From the NCBI GenBank assembly GCA_030077755.1, contig JAQJZZ010000015.1, forward strand, positions 2,046,001-2,110,000: a stretch of 64,000 nucleotides of DNA, read 5' to 3'. Under the pieces are notes generated by a model. That model ran no database searches. It saw nothing but the letters and a program-made list of their open reading frames with translations, and had not been told where the DNA came from. The position numbers were made by a program, and so were the translations under genes. Shown piece by piece: positions 11,982-23,520 of the stretch (its first letter is position 1; every line of letters starts with the position of its first letter). This stretch comes from Filosporella fistucella (lineage: Eukaryota > Ascomycota > Leotiomycetes > Helotiales).

Positions 11982-13102
11982 CTAAACACCTCTACTCCTC
12001 AGCTCTCCCTCATCACTCATACGTCCCCTTCCCATTCTCCATCCCTTGCGTCCGCTTCCCGTATGCTTCTTCTCCGTATATTCTCTCTCGACCTTCCTCC
12101 TTCCCATAAAGAACTCAACCACCCACGCCGTAGCAGCCAAAAACATAGTCGCGACTGAGACCCATGTCAGAATCAAGTATTTCGTTCCTTTCTCTGCGTA
12201 GATCCCGATGTCGTTTCCGTATTTATTGATTATGCTTGAGGATTTATTCTGTAGGACCGTGATGATTATGGAGGCGATGAGCAAGGCGAGGAAGGAGAGA
12301 GAGGCAAGTCCCCAGTTGCCGAAGGAAAGCAGGCGAGAGCCGTGCAGGAAGAAAGCTATGAATGATGCTATGATTGCGAGACCGGCGGCGGCGATACCGA
12401 TAGCGTAGAGGATGAAGGTTGCGTCAAAGGCGATGCTGAGCGCGTCGAGACCTTTTTGGATGTCTTCTGGCCAGTCGATGAAGGAGATATTGATGCCTAA
12501 TGGACCGTCTTCGAGTTCCTTATTGATCATGTCTGTGAGGTCGAAATGGTCTGTCATTTCTATTAGCTTTATGTTTTTGTGGTAGAGAATATTGAATTAG
12601 AAGGGAAAGGAATCGCATACGCATAGCAGTTGCATTCGTGCACCTCGAGATATTAAGTTTTGCTCCTTTGGCTGTCGCATTTGGTGTGTATGTTCCCTCG
12701 CACATATCCATCAAGTGCAGACTGTACCATTGCTTGATACCCAATTCCGCAGCCAGTTTATCGGCCACATCGTCAAGGATATCGTCGAGCTCGTTTTCGA
12801 GGGTAGTTGAAACATTCTTTGCGAGGTTGCTGAAGAAGGATCCGATACCGCTGGATGTAGATGTCGGTTTGGTTTCTGAGGTCGTAGAGGTAGGGATGAG
12901 ATCGTGTCCAAGGGTTGAGGTGTTGAGCTGGAGATGGGATGTTAGATTGGTCTTTTGGAATCTATCAAGAGTGAGAAGAGCTTACTCTGATGATATCGTA
13001 ATCTTCCATAAATCCAGGTTTATGGCCAGCGAAAAGACATAGCATAGAGAGCACAAATGCCACTATGGCACAAGCCAGTGGGAATAGAGCTGTAAATCGC
13101 AT
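11982..13102 (-). CDS. SUR7/PalI-family four-span plasma membrane protein
   Basis: SUR7/PalI proteins organise plasma-membrane eisosome domains or take part in ambient pH sensing. Three exons (13102-12986, 12927-12621, 12559-11982) give 333 aa. The first membrane span starts at the N-terminus (LFPLACAIVAFVLSMLCLF). A ~120-residue extracellular region follows with the family-type segment YSLHLMDMCEG and several N-x-S/T sites. Three further spans follow (FILYAIGIAAAGLAIIASF, GLASLSFLALLIASIIITV, LILTWVSVATMFLAATAWV). The cytoplasmic tail is basic (GRRKVEREYTEKKH...). Exon joins preserve the frame (AGA|CTC and C|AA). I cannot separate SUR7 from PalI, nor name the subfamily. Confidence 0.82.
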
Positions 13103-14942
13103 TATGGTTTCTTCTCAGATGATGTTTCGATGTGTTGAAGTATTCTTCAGACGAGTTGAAGTTGAGAGAGTATCTGCCTCAAGTAATAATTATTTGCACT
13201 TGCTCACTGGTATGAGTCAAAAAGAAAGCTCTCCAGAAAAAGAGAGAAAACAGTGAATAATAACCTCTTTCAAACATCCCCTCAACCAGGATGTCTCACA
13301 ACGACATCATCCACCAACCCACAAACAGATTCTCCAATCAAACCAGGAACAAAGAAATCGAAATAGACCGCAAACCGGGTTCATATCCCTACCTACCGTC
13401 TATGCCCTGAAAATACCCTTACCGTTCAACTTCCAGAACAACAGCCGATGGGCTATGCTAGATGCGCGTTCATCCAATCTCTCTTTCAATATTTCGATTT
13501 TCAGGGTTGTCTTCGTACGTCATTATTAACATGCGCTGGCCTCGTCTATAAAAAATCAAGGTTGGGCGTCACGAAAGCGACGCGCTAGAGCCAGTTTCAG
13601 GGGTTTGACACTTTTGGGAGGCTGGGAGCCAATGAAGTCGTTATTGACCTTGAGATGGGGAGGGAGGGGCCGAAGACTTGTTTTAGATGACGCTTAGAAA
13701 ACCTTCTGAATGGCTTCAATTTATTTGAAGATTGTTTGTGTGGCTGTGAAGGTTGCACGAAGGTTTTGGAACCGGGTGTTGTGTTGGTCATGTGACTACA
13801 TCTGGTTTGCTCACGCCACTGTCTTTTATATCAATCTCTGTTGTCTTTTTGCATTGCGTTGCAACTAAATACTTATGGGGTATTGATTCCCTCGAAGCAA
13901 TGAATCGTAAGTCGGCTGTGAAGATCATCATCTCACAACTTCGCAAGAATATCCATCATCTGAGCCGAACTCACCCCACTTCACCAAATCAATATCTCGC
14001 TTGTTCCCTCAACGTCATTTGAGAAGGTATAACCAATAACGGAGATTTAAATTCCCAATTTGAGTTTTTGAAAGTGTGCGGAATGTGGCTGAAAGGAGAG
14101 TGGCTCACCGTTGCTTGACCGCTCGGGGTTTACTCCGTTTGTGAAGTACAACGTACTGTAGTACTCTGAGTACAATCTATTATTGTTCAAGGCTTTGACC
14201 GATGGACAGGTGATCCGAATTCTTGATTTTGTACCCCGACATGGTGAGAAGATTGGGATGTGTGCCTAATGCCGAGCGGTACCTGGAACTGAGTGAAGAG
14301 GGCTTAGAGAGTATCCTGTTATCTGGATATGCTTGCCACAAATAGCATCGAATGATTCTCGAAATAGGTATGTAAGATGGTCTCCTTGTTGCAGTAGCGC
14401 AATGAGAACATCGAGAAGGAAATAACATAGAAGTCGAGGAAAGTGGAATTCCTGCGGAGATTGAGAAATTGTAATAGAAGAGCATCCATTGCTAAGGATG
14501 TTCATTTAATAAATGAGGACATTCATTGTAGGGGTAAACACGGAGACACCCGATGGTTATTTTGTATAATATATATCTTTACACATATATATGGCAGAGA
14601 TGAAACGGTTGTAGGAAAAGGGAAGATATGAAGCATGCAGGCATTTGGAGCATAGCTGGAACCGATAATGTGCTCAAGCACGAGAACGTAAATAACCAGA
14701 CAAAAAGTTAGTGATCGCACGATTATATTTTGTAAGTCCAAGAGCACCCGATCTATGCCGCAAAACCAGTACAAACAAAGGCTTCAACACCACCTTGCCT
14801 CTTCATTCAATCACGTTGCAAATCCCCTCCATGCACCTGGTATGCGTTCTGCTCAGCGCTCAATACCAATCTCACTTCACCATACTCCATTCTCCGACCT
14901 TGGTGCTCCGGTTTGAATTTCCCACAAGTATTCGCAGGTCGT
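13103..14942. other. Intergenic, no gene recognised
   Basis: Small open frames are present, but none has a domain, signal peptide or plausible exon chain. The part next to 13102 should hold the SUR7-like promoter. The part next to 14943 is 3' flank of the ArfGAP gene and contains a short TA-rich run (~14570-14592). Confidence 0.45.
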
Positions 14943-16591
14943 CTAGCTATTGAGATAGCTGCGAATAGCACCCTGCAACTTGGTAGCACCTTCTCCTAAT
15001 ACCTGGGTCAAGTTCTCCAAATCATCACCAGCAGTAACACCGAACTTGCGTACAAAGTCCTTTGCTGCACTCTCCAAATCACCATAATCCTCCCCAGCAT
15101 CCTCATCTTCAGGTCGACCAAAGTATGCGTTAGACGAGATGGCACTTGCGCCCTCAAAGCCTTGAAGACGAGATTTTGCCTCGGATTGAGCATTTGGGTC
15201 GAATGCTCCTTTGCCAAAGAACTCATCAGATGAGATTCCTTTTTGAGCACCGAATTTTTGGCGAGCATATTTCTCATCGTCATCTGAAGCTTGTTAGCAG
15301 AGTCTAAGAATTATAAATATGATGACCTACCCTCTTTGGTAGCTTTAATCGGACCAACAGAGCCAAATCCACCCATTTTCTTGGGAGCAGCTGCTGCCTT
15401 ATTGCCTCCAACTTGACCAAATCCAAGGCGTCCCATGCCCATCCCTAGTCTCTCAACATCACTGTTATTTCGATCTCTAGAAGCTCTAGGGCTGACTGGA
15501 GTTGGTGAGGCAATGCTTGGAAGATCTGCGGTTTTAGTTGTAGTAGCCTTCGGAACAACTTCTTCAGCATCTGGATCATAGCCTAACTTTGCTATTCTTT
15601 CAGCTTCTTCTTTGGCTTTACGCTCGGCCGCATCAAAGTCGATAACATCACCCGTGACCTTCTTTGCTCCCAACCCTTTCTTTTTGGCCGCTAGAATATT
15701 TGTCTTTCTAGGGGCAGCTCCAGTGGTTGTCTTTCGAAGTGCTGATGAATGAATAACTCGGCTAGCAGCTGGTGCAGATGCAGTATCCTCAGTCTTTGTA
15801 AGTGGTGACGCAGAACGAGCAGTTCCATTACCATTTCCCTTCACTCCAGCATTCAGGAAGGGGGACGGTGTTCGACCAATTACTGGGGTGGCGCTTCGGG
15901 AGATAGGGGGTGTCGGCCGTTTGATTGATGGTTTGTCCCACTCGTCGAAGAATTTACCCTCTTGTTCAGCAGGTGTAGTTGTTCCATCAATCGCTAATCC
16001 GTCAAGATCCAAATCAATCTTCCCGTTCTTCGCCCTATTTTCATCAGCAGATGCCAAAATGGCGGGCATGATCTTCGGAATACCTCAAGCGTTCGTCCTC
16101 TGCACGTTTCTTCAGCAGAGCTTTGTACGCCACTGCAGTATCGTTGTCGTATTTGGTCTTGGGATCTTTGCTTTTGAAAGCAACTTTGTTCCCAAAATAT
16201 TCCTTGGCCCTGGCATTGCCACCGGAATGCATGTTTCTCAGTTGCTCCCATGTCCATTCTAATATCTGCGTTAATTTTGAAACTGAATTTCTTGTCTCTG
16301 GTAGAACCTACGGTCAAGATTCGTTGATCGCACAAAGGAGAGATGGACTCCTAAGTTTCGGTGCTTCGCAGAGCAGTCCAGACATACAAATATTCCAAAG
16401 GGGACGGAAGTCCAAGTCGGGTTCTTTGCTGCACAATCGAAACATAGCTAAAGACCGCAGTCAGAAACGTTGCCATATAGGGGGCGTGATGCTGTATTCA
16501 CCTTGTTCGTCGCATCCTCCTTGAGAAAGTGCTGGAAGCAAGCCTTGGATAGCGCCTTTGAGGCAAGAGACTCATCCCTGGAGTTTGACAT
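14943..16591 (-). CDS. GLO3: ArfGAP of the Glo3 type (COPI-coat regulator)
   Basis: This protein is expected to stimulate GTP hydrolysis on Arf1 during Golgi-to-ER COPI traffic. Five exons (16591-16502, 16447-16312, 16258-16084, 16034-15331, 15283-14943) give 481 aa. The ArfGAP zinc finger is complete: CFDC, then CLDC after sixteen residues, followed by [16 protein letters not shown] with the arginine finger. [21 protein letters not shown] completes the domain. The long middle carries the Glo3-type [13 protein letters not shown] segment. The C-terminal part ([20 protein letters not shown], and [19 protein letters not shown]) matches the Glo3 regulatory motif region. A 49-nt intron (16083-16035, GTATTC...GATGAAAATAG) explains an apparent frame change. 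It is divergent from TIM21, with 247 bp between start codons. Confidence 0.88.
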
Positions 16592-16838
16592 CTTTGAGGT
16601 ATGTGTATCTATTGCTGGGCAAATCGAATGAAGGTGATATGTTCAGGTTCAGATGTAATTAATTATGGCGGGCGGGCCAGATTGCGATTTGGGATTCCTC
16701 AAGGCGGCCGCTTTAGTCGAACACGGTTAGCGTATTTCCCCACCTGCCGTGAAGCTTAAGCTTCAAGCTTGAGGAAGACAATTGAGATTTTGCTAGAAAT
16801 TGTAATCTCAACCAAGGAACCAAGAAACTTTTCACAAA
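16592..16838. promoter_or_regulatory. Bidirectional promoter between the GLO3-like gene and TIM21
   Basis: These 247 bp separate two divergent start codons and must hold both core promoters. The segment just upstream of TIM21 has an inverted AAGCTT/CTTGAAGC-like stretch around 16752-16772. No TATA box is obvious. Confidence 0.5.
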
Positions 16839-17670
16839 ATGAGCTCAATACCTCGACCGGTCTCTCTACTTAGGTGCCCGGCAACACTTCGTCCGATCCT
16901 GGCGGCTCGGTTTTATGCCACCCAGACTGGCCTCGGAACTTCTAATGCCCCGTTAAGACCCAAGAGAAAAGCAGTTACTCCATTCAACGATGATGGCAGA
17001 GTGGCGTGGGGTGATCTCTCTGCTGGGGAGAAAGCAGCAAGGACGACGCAGCAGACTTTCAACTTCGGTTTCATAATCTTGGGTGCGGTGTTAACGGTTA
17101 GTAGTCAGTCGCAAATTGGTTGGTGTACTTGCTAATGAACAAAAGAGTGGTGTGGCATATGTTATGTACACCGAGGTCTTTTCACTGGATAGCAAAACGA
17201 GTCATTTCAATCGAGCCTTCGATCAAGTAAGAAAGGATACGCGATGTATAGATTTGCTTGGGGATGGGAAGAAGATTACAGCTTATGGTGAACCGACTTG
17301 GAACAAATGGGCCAGAGCCAGACCGATTGCGTATGATATATCAAGACAATACCTTTCTGTTGCTGACAATACTTAGTTCAAGTATTCGGAAAGATCAAAC
17401 AGGGACTGAGCATCTTATTATGCATTTCAATGTAGGCTGTATTCTGATCAGAGTTGGACTAAAACTAAGTTCCTTCAGGTCGAAGGTCCCCTCAATACCG
17501 GCGTTGTAAATTTACATATGATCAAGCGCCCCTCACAGTCCGAATTTGTCTACAAATACTTAGCACTCGATGTTAACGGACACCAAAGGCTGTACCTTGA
17601 GAATGCAGATGCCAAACCAGACAGTGGTGCTAGAGGCAAGATGAAGATATTCGGAGTGTCGTTAAGATAA
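16839..17670 (+). CDS. TIM21: TIM21, mitochondrial TIM23-complex subunit
   Basis: Tim21 is an inner-membrane subunit of the TIM23 presequence translocase that contacts the TOM complex and respiratory chain. Four exons (16839-17096, 17146-17330, 17377-17431, 17479-17670) give 229 aa. The N-terminus is Arg-rich without acids (MSSIPRPVSLLRCPATLRP, then ARFYATQ), a presequence with likely cleavage near there. A transmembrane segment follows (FNFGFIILGAVLT then GVAYVMYTEVF). The IMS domain has the family motifs KTSHFNRAFDQVRKD, CIDLLGDGKKITAYGEPTWNKW, TEHLIMHFNVEGP, GVVNLHMIKRP and QRLYLENAD. Exon joins are frame-consistent. The gene looks intact. Confidence 0.93.
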
Positions 17671-20279
17671 TATCAGACGCTCGCGCTGTGTAGACCTCTG
17701 TATAATTACTGGCAGGAAATAAGCATGTTGGCGGCGGAATGCTACATGGGCATGCTTTTGTGGCACATGAGATGCAGTATGCCATATGTAAGATTTGTTG
17801 AAGTCGAGAAGAGCGCCAAACTCACTTAGCTTTCGAGTACCTATATGCTACTTCCCATCAAGCAAGTACCTCTTCTTGGATATGTAGGATTGCGCATGGT
17901 CAAAATCGAAATAGATGTGGGCCAACCAGTCTTCATGCAGAATCGGCACAAGCACTGAGTCTAGACGAGTGCGCTGCCCCCAAGTCTATCACAATTGAAG
18001 GCTTGTGAATGCAATAATTTCCGGTCACAATTCCAAAGTCCCAGCCCGACTTGACTTGTAGCCTGTTTTTCAATTGTGCCCAAGATCTCCCCAATATGGA
18101 CCACGAATAACAAAACGACTACTGCACGTGTCTTTTGTGCAGCTTGGAAATCGGAGGAAAGCCTTCATAAATGGTCAGAATTTGTCTCTGGTCATCGGAT
18201 TATTGATGCTCGAAAGTTCCAGAACCAGGCTTTTGGGGATACATTTCAACAAGTTTTGGGATGAGGAGACAAATATCAATCAGTGAGAATGAATAACCGA
18301 ACCTGAGTTTGGTCCGGAACATTTGACATTTTGATCTTTTCTCTTGTGAACTATCTGGCAGGTTTGCTTCAGTGCCATAATGGACATTCGTTACTCCTTG
18401 GCAACTCCGTCGAAGGGAGTGTCATTGCATACGGCACTGTGAGGGGCATTTCAACTGCAAAACATAAGTTGCCCGATACGCTATTTGGGCCGATCTCTAT
18501 GAATGTCTCGCATCCTGAATTTTGGCTTTCGGGTTGCCTCGCGTTGGAACACTGCATGTCTTTCTGCTACACGTTTTTGGCATCGTCTCTGAGTTGAGTC
18601 AAAGTCATCGCGGCGCAACCACGAAAACTCCAGATATGGCGTGCGGCAAGAACTTGATTAGCGAAAATTGGCACTGCGTTCCCTGATCAAAAAGACAGGG
18701 AACGAAGACTCGCACCTCTAGTTTTAATCTAGACGGTGCTCGGGGACATGTGAAATGAGCTATGAAGGCTAATCGTCGACATATCGTGCTTGAAAATCGA
18801 GCTCGAGTCCATGCTTCTCCAGAGGGGATCTGCTGTCAAGCACCAAACACTTCTGAATTCCTGTTTACGTGGATATAGGCTTCCACAGTTAATGTAAATC
18901 ATAGCTCTAATGGAGAACGACACAGGGCAGGAAAGCTCAGGCGTGAAATTGCTTCTGATCGTTGACAATGAGACTCAAGCTATGGGTTCAGAAACTATGT
19001 TAAATGTGGAAATACTTCTTTTATGACACCGGAATATAAGGCAGAAAATTAGCTTTTCATATTTTCGAACTTCTAAAAATCTGCCCCTCCCAGTTATCAG
19101 GTTATGAGAATGTGTGCATGTTAGAGGCAGACCCTGCCGTGGCCTCTTGGCGAAATCATATCACAGCCGTCGTTGTCTACCATAGGCTGCTTGTCTACCT
19201 TTCCTCCCATCTGGAAGAATTTAGAAGATTTAACGCATCTCGTCGTCCATTGTTACGTGGTCTGCAGAAATATGGGGTTGGTGGCTGCGGAAAAATGAAG
19301 AGCTCAAATCAACGTTGTGAATACTCCGGGACAATAGCTGCCATTTCAAGGAGTCAATCAACTGAAACAACGTGGAAATTAATGAACTGTGGATTTTCGA
19401 GAAGAGATCCAGAGAACGAGACACACAAAGTTTCGATGAGATGCTCCTGGTGTGGTAGAAACATCCCAGCTATCAGCCAAAGGGTGGACATTCTGCAACT
19501 ACGAGTCTCCCCACTACGCATCCTATTCAGCAAGCACCGCCTCCATTCTAACGACTTAAACCTGCGCTACAACAGTTTGATGCCCGTGGAGCTGGTGTCG
19601 GTACCAGGTGGTCAGCGGGTAGTTCCTGATTCTAAATAACACAAATGCAAGCTCTTCGGGCTCTGAATCTGCTCAGTGCATCTACGATCCAAAATATGTT
19701 TCGCCCCACCATGGTACTCTTACAGTAAGGATCTAGAGAGGTTCGCCGAATACAAAGGGTGACGGTTCTCCAGTCAGCATCGAAACTCCCTAGGAGTTGT
19801 CAGTCTGGGAATAGAGTGTGAAAAGAATGATAACGATTTGGAACTTGAATTAGGTGGAATATCGGAGAGGAATGGGATGTTTTGAATCTTTCCGTTGCTA
19901 GAATGAGAGAAATGTTTGACAAAGGTTCTTGCTGATGAGAGTCCTGATTAGCCTACGGAAATATCATATGGTGCTCCAAATCGTGACAATATATTTCATT
20001 CAAGCGAACTCACTTCAATCACAATTGTAGAGGCAAAAATGTATTATATGATATCTCTATTTCATGAATGCAAGCTAAAGTACAAATTATTATCTGTCCT
20101 TGCCTATCGTACATCCATGGCCAGTCGCACAAGCAATTCGAAAGAGTAAACTGTATGACCACGCAACAAGCAGAGCACCATCAAAGCAGAATCCTAGAAC
20201 AGAATCGAATGCCCATGAAGAAGCCATTCGCCCTCGCGCCAAAACTCCTCGCGATGCCCAAAGCAGAATTGCCCCTACC
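17671..20279. other. Long intergenic region, possible gene remnants only
   Basis: About 2.6 kb has no convincing gene. A short frame near 18076-18264 (plus) reads protein-like (WKSEESLHKWSEFVSG, then DARKFQNQAFGD), but it meets stops and has no partner exon. A frame near 18780-18860 (minus) is similarly isolated. These may be eroded coding pieces. I could not assign a family to either. Confidence 0.35.
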
Positions 20280-21594
20280 CTAATCAATAACCTCGGCCTT
20301 GATCGTCGGCTTCCATCCATGTCTGGCGTTCCATTGCTCGTTGAAATACTTCTCGAAATCCTCGCACTTCTTGAAGATAGGGTCATCTTGAGTCCAGTAC
20401 TCATAGCAGTTATAAAAGATTTGCCGTACGTCCTTCTCAAATTCGGCAGAGGTGACATACTCATTCCGTTCCATCTTTGCCTTGATGGTCTTGAGATCCA
20501 TAGGTCTCTTGACGACAGTGAGGTAGTTGGGAATTTGTTCGAGGACAGGATCCACGGGATTGCGGAAGGGACCGACCAGGCGAGTCCAATATCCTGGTCC
20601 TGATACCATGCGATGAATCAGACCGCGACAATACTCGAGATCGGCTTCTGCTGAGAGAGGGGTTACTTCACCGTGGGCGACGTTGGACTTGCGTGGTGGT
20701 TTTCGTACTGCTGGCTCTGACTTGCGAGGAGCTTTCTTGACAATTGGCTTTGCCTCGAAGGCGTCGTCTGGGCCTGGGGCAGCGGGAGCGGGACCTGGCT
20801 CGGACTTGCGAGACTTCTTGCTGACAGGGCGAGGAGCTTCGAGATCGATGGGAAGAGAATGCTTTTGAGGTTGAGGAGTAAAGGCTGGGGTGGCAGGAAG
20901 GTCGCTCATGACAATAACGAGTTCGGAGAGTATTCCTTGAGGGAGGGATTTTGCGAAGGCATTGCGGATCTCAGGGGAAGCGCGCACTGATGGTGTTAGT
21001 TGTGAGAATAAGATGAAGCGTTATGCACTTACTATGCTCTGCAGCCCATCCGATCAACATCATACGTAGTCCACTTCCCTCTTCGGTCTCTTCCCATGCT
21101 TGGATGAGCAGAGGAGTACCAGGTATCATGCCAGTAAGGCGACGACGCTCGGCCATGCAATCCAAGACAGCGATTCTAAGTGGAGCCATCTTCAACTTTA
21201 TAGCCAACTTCCATACACTCATAAGCAGAGGATAGTCAGGGATAGGACGACCTCCAGCCTTATCATAGACATGGCCAGTATAGATAAAGTTCTGGAAGCA
21301 GCCGAACGTCTCGACATCAGTGTCAGGCAACTTGACAATCATCTCGACGGAGTTTGCCTCCTTGTTCTTGGCAAACTCATCGCGGTAGTAAGGGGATTGC
21401 GCACAGAGAAGGTCTTTTTGGATACCGAATGGGATCTCTTCCTTGCCAACGAGGATAATGGCGAAGATTGGGTGAGGATCACTTGTACAAATCAGTACAT
21501 GAAAAGGCGGGGTAGTGAAGATGACTTACTGCCATGAGATGGAAGTAGATGCTTGGCCTGCCTCAACAGTGAGATCTATACCTTGAAAAGCCAT
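20280..21594 (-). CDS. BTB/POZ-bromodomain fusion protein
   Basis: Three exons (21594-21530, 21481-21033, 20986-20280) encode 406 aa. The N-terminal half looks like a fungal BTB/POZ domain: GKEEIPFGIQKDLLCAQSPYY, then VEMIVKLPDTDVETFGCFQNFIYTG split by a few residues, then VWKLAIKLKM. BTB domains mediate dimerisation or Cul3 binding. A Lys/Pro/Ser-rich linker with repeated RKSEP-like units follows. The C-terminal ~110 residues form a bromodomain (EYCRGLIHRMV, DPVLEQIPNYLTVVKRPMDL, TIKAKMERNEYVTSAEFEKD, IFYNCYEYWTQDDPIFKKC). The residue expected to be the acetyl-lysine-binding Asn in the NCYxYN motif is Trp here. The third exon starts inside the BTB-associated helical region (AEHMRASPEIRNAFAK) and reads without a break into the bromodomain, which supports one fused protein. 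Confidence 0.85.
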
Positions 21595-22724
21595 AGTTTA
21601 TTCCTTGTATGAGATCAAGTCGATAAAATCTTTCAATCCACCTTACAGAGTATTGTTCGTGTTTGTTGAATGCGGGGGTCTGACGAAGCTCAAGGATGGA
21701 CTGAATTTATCGACTCGAAATGTCGCGTTTGAGAGTGGTGTAAAACGGCTAGCCAACTTCAAAAGACGAGAAGTCATCAAATTCTTGAAAGGAGTGTGTA
21801 AATTCAATGTGACTGAGGTAAACTTCAGTTAGCTTTGTTTCGATAGCTGAAGAGTCGCATGGGGGCGACGAATTGCTGGGATATTGTTTGAAATAGTCAA
21901 CAACGTGCGAGTGAGATTTTTTACAGTAAATCTCATAACTACCAAGGAGAACTTTGAAAGTATTCTTGGAAGGACTCGAAAGACTTGGTGGAGGGATAGA
22001 AATTTGAATTGCCCTTAGAGGTGGGGAATTGCACAATGAGTGGAGAACAGAAGTGCGCGCGGTTGCGGCTTTCATAAAGACTCGAACAAATTAGAAAGAT
22101 AAATACATACCTTGAAGCCTCGTATCTCGTTCAATTGATGCCTTCAATCGACCATAGGTGTGGTTGTGAGAACATGTCACTTGCTTGCATAGACGTTTTG
22201 ATCATACAATTAGTTCGTGAGGTAGAGATCTTTCTCCGGTGACGTGGAGAGCCAACGGTGCAGTTCTCGAACATGAGTGGGATGCCTCAGGCTTCCTCGT
22301 CCCCCCTTTTACTTCGGCTCCCCCAAGATCTCATAGCACCGAGTATCATCAATGATGCATCAAATATTCACACGTTATAACTGGCCAGAACTCTAATTTG
22401 CCTAGGTATCGTTGAAATGTCAAAATGCACTTTGAAACCAAGTAAACTCTCCTTTAGACTTGATCAACATCTTGTCCGCCCCACCTAGTCGTAAATTCTA
22501 CCTTTAATTGCCCGATGTTTACATTTGCTCAGTGTCTATATTAAGGCTTTCGCCCTCTCATTCTGAATGAATATAATGTTTATGACATCTATCATTTGAA
22601 AGATAGTCTCAAGATCTTCCTTCACACTACAGGATTTGCATTAGGTAAAATATCGTGGAAATTAAAGTCGAGATGCAAGGCGTGGCAGTCACTGTCTCCG
22701 GTGAACACCTCTTAAATCTTTAAT
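21595..22724. other. Intergenic, no gene recognised
   Basis: This should hold the promoter of the BTB-bromodomain gene. Short frames on both strands lack any domain. Confidence 0.45.
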
Positions 22725-23520
22725 ATTCTTTTCCCTCCTCAATCCTAACCACTTTGTCACATGCGAGCAGGCACTTAGGGTCAAGACTAAGCTGAATCTG
22801 AGACATCAAATCAGTTGGGTCGTTACAGAAGCTCAATGACGCCAACTTACCATTCTCATCATGTCAGTGGTATCCACGCTTGATTCTTCGGCGACTTAAA
22901 ATCTCTCAGAGCTAATCCAACCCCATGTTCACCAGTCACTGTTCCGTCTAACTCAATACCTCTCAGTTTACACTAGAGGATGATATCTCCAGCCTTCTCC
23001 TTCTCACTCTTGCTATAGGAAGCAGTAGTGTGAAAGTTACCGTCCCCGACATGCCGAGACATGAACCCAGCAGTTCGGAAGCCTTGATTCGTTCATTTGT
23101 TTCCTTAATGATGCGTGAGAGTTGTGAGATTGGCACAGCAATGTCGCACGAGAGAACTTGCCAGTCTCATTTCCCCTTTGGGCTATGAGATTCCAGAGTA
23201 CTGTCTAGTATCGTTAGATTTTTGTATCTGTTAAGTTTATCAGACTGCTTACCCTTTCAGCTCCCCATAGGCTATCCGTACTGTCAGCATCGGAGGATGC
23301 ATCAAACTAAATACTCTTATGGCAGCGTACTAGATTTTGGGCGGCTGTAATGTGCCTCTGGACCGAATCTTGAGATGGTGCTGCGAGTTTAATGAAGAGT
23401 GTTGGTACTTCTCTAAAATCTTTCTCCAAGTAGCCACGCTGAATAGATGCTCGCAGGGCTGGTTTTCCCAACAGCTCGAGTACTTCTGTTTGGAGGCCAG
23501 TCTATATCATTTCCGTGACA
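22725..23520 (-). pseudogene. Decayed D-lactate dehydrogenase (FAD-linked oxidase C-terminal domain)
   Basis: Read on the minus strand in shifting frames, this matches the C-terminal half of mitochondrial D-lactate/2-hydroxyacid dehydrogenases. The pieces in order are FREVPTLFIKLAAPSQ (~23430-23380), DIAVPISQLSRIIKETNERIKAS (~23145-23080, more than one short run), RHVGDGNFHTT (~23050), GTVTGEHGVGLALRDF (~22950-22900) and LDPKCLLACDKVVRIE (~22790-22740). Frames change between the pieces and stop codons interrupt several of them, and the N-terminal FAD-binding half is missing. The order and spacing match the living family, so this is a relic rather than chance similarity. Its 5' break lies beside the broken zinc-knuckle gene. 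Confidence 0.72.

Noticed and set aside
16035..16083. Apparent frameshift inside the ArfGAP gene between ERLRY and MPAILA
   Set aside because: A 49-nt intron with GTATTC donor, GCTGATG branch and AAATAG acceptor joins the frames exactly (LR to AKNGKID).
19112..19639. A 175-codon plus-strand frame
   Set aside because: No ATG at its first codon, mixed composition, no domain, and no neighbouring exon; treated as chance.
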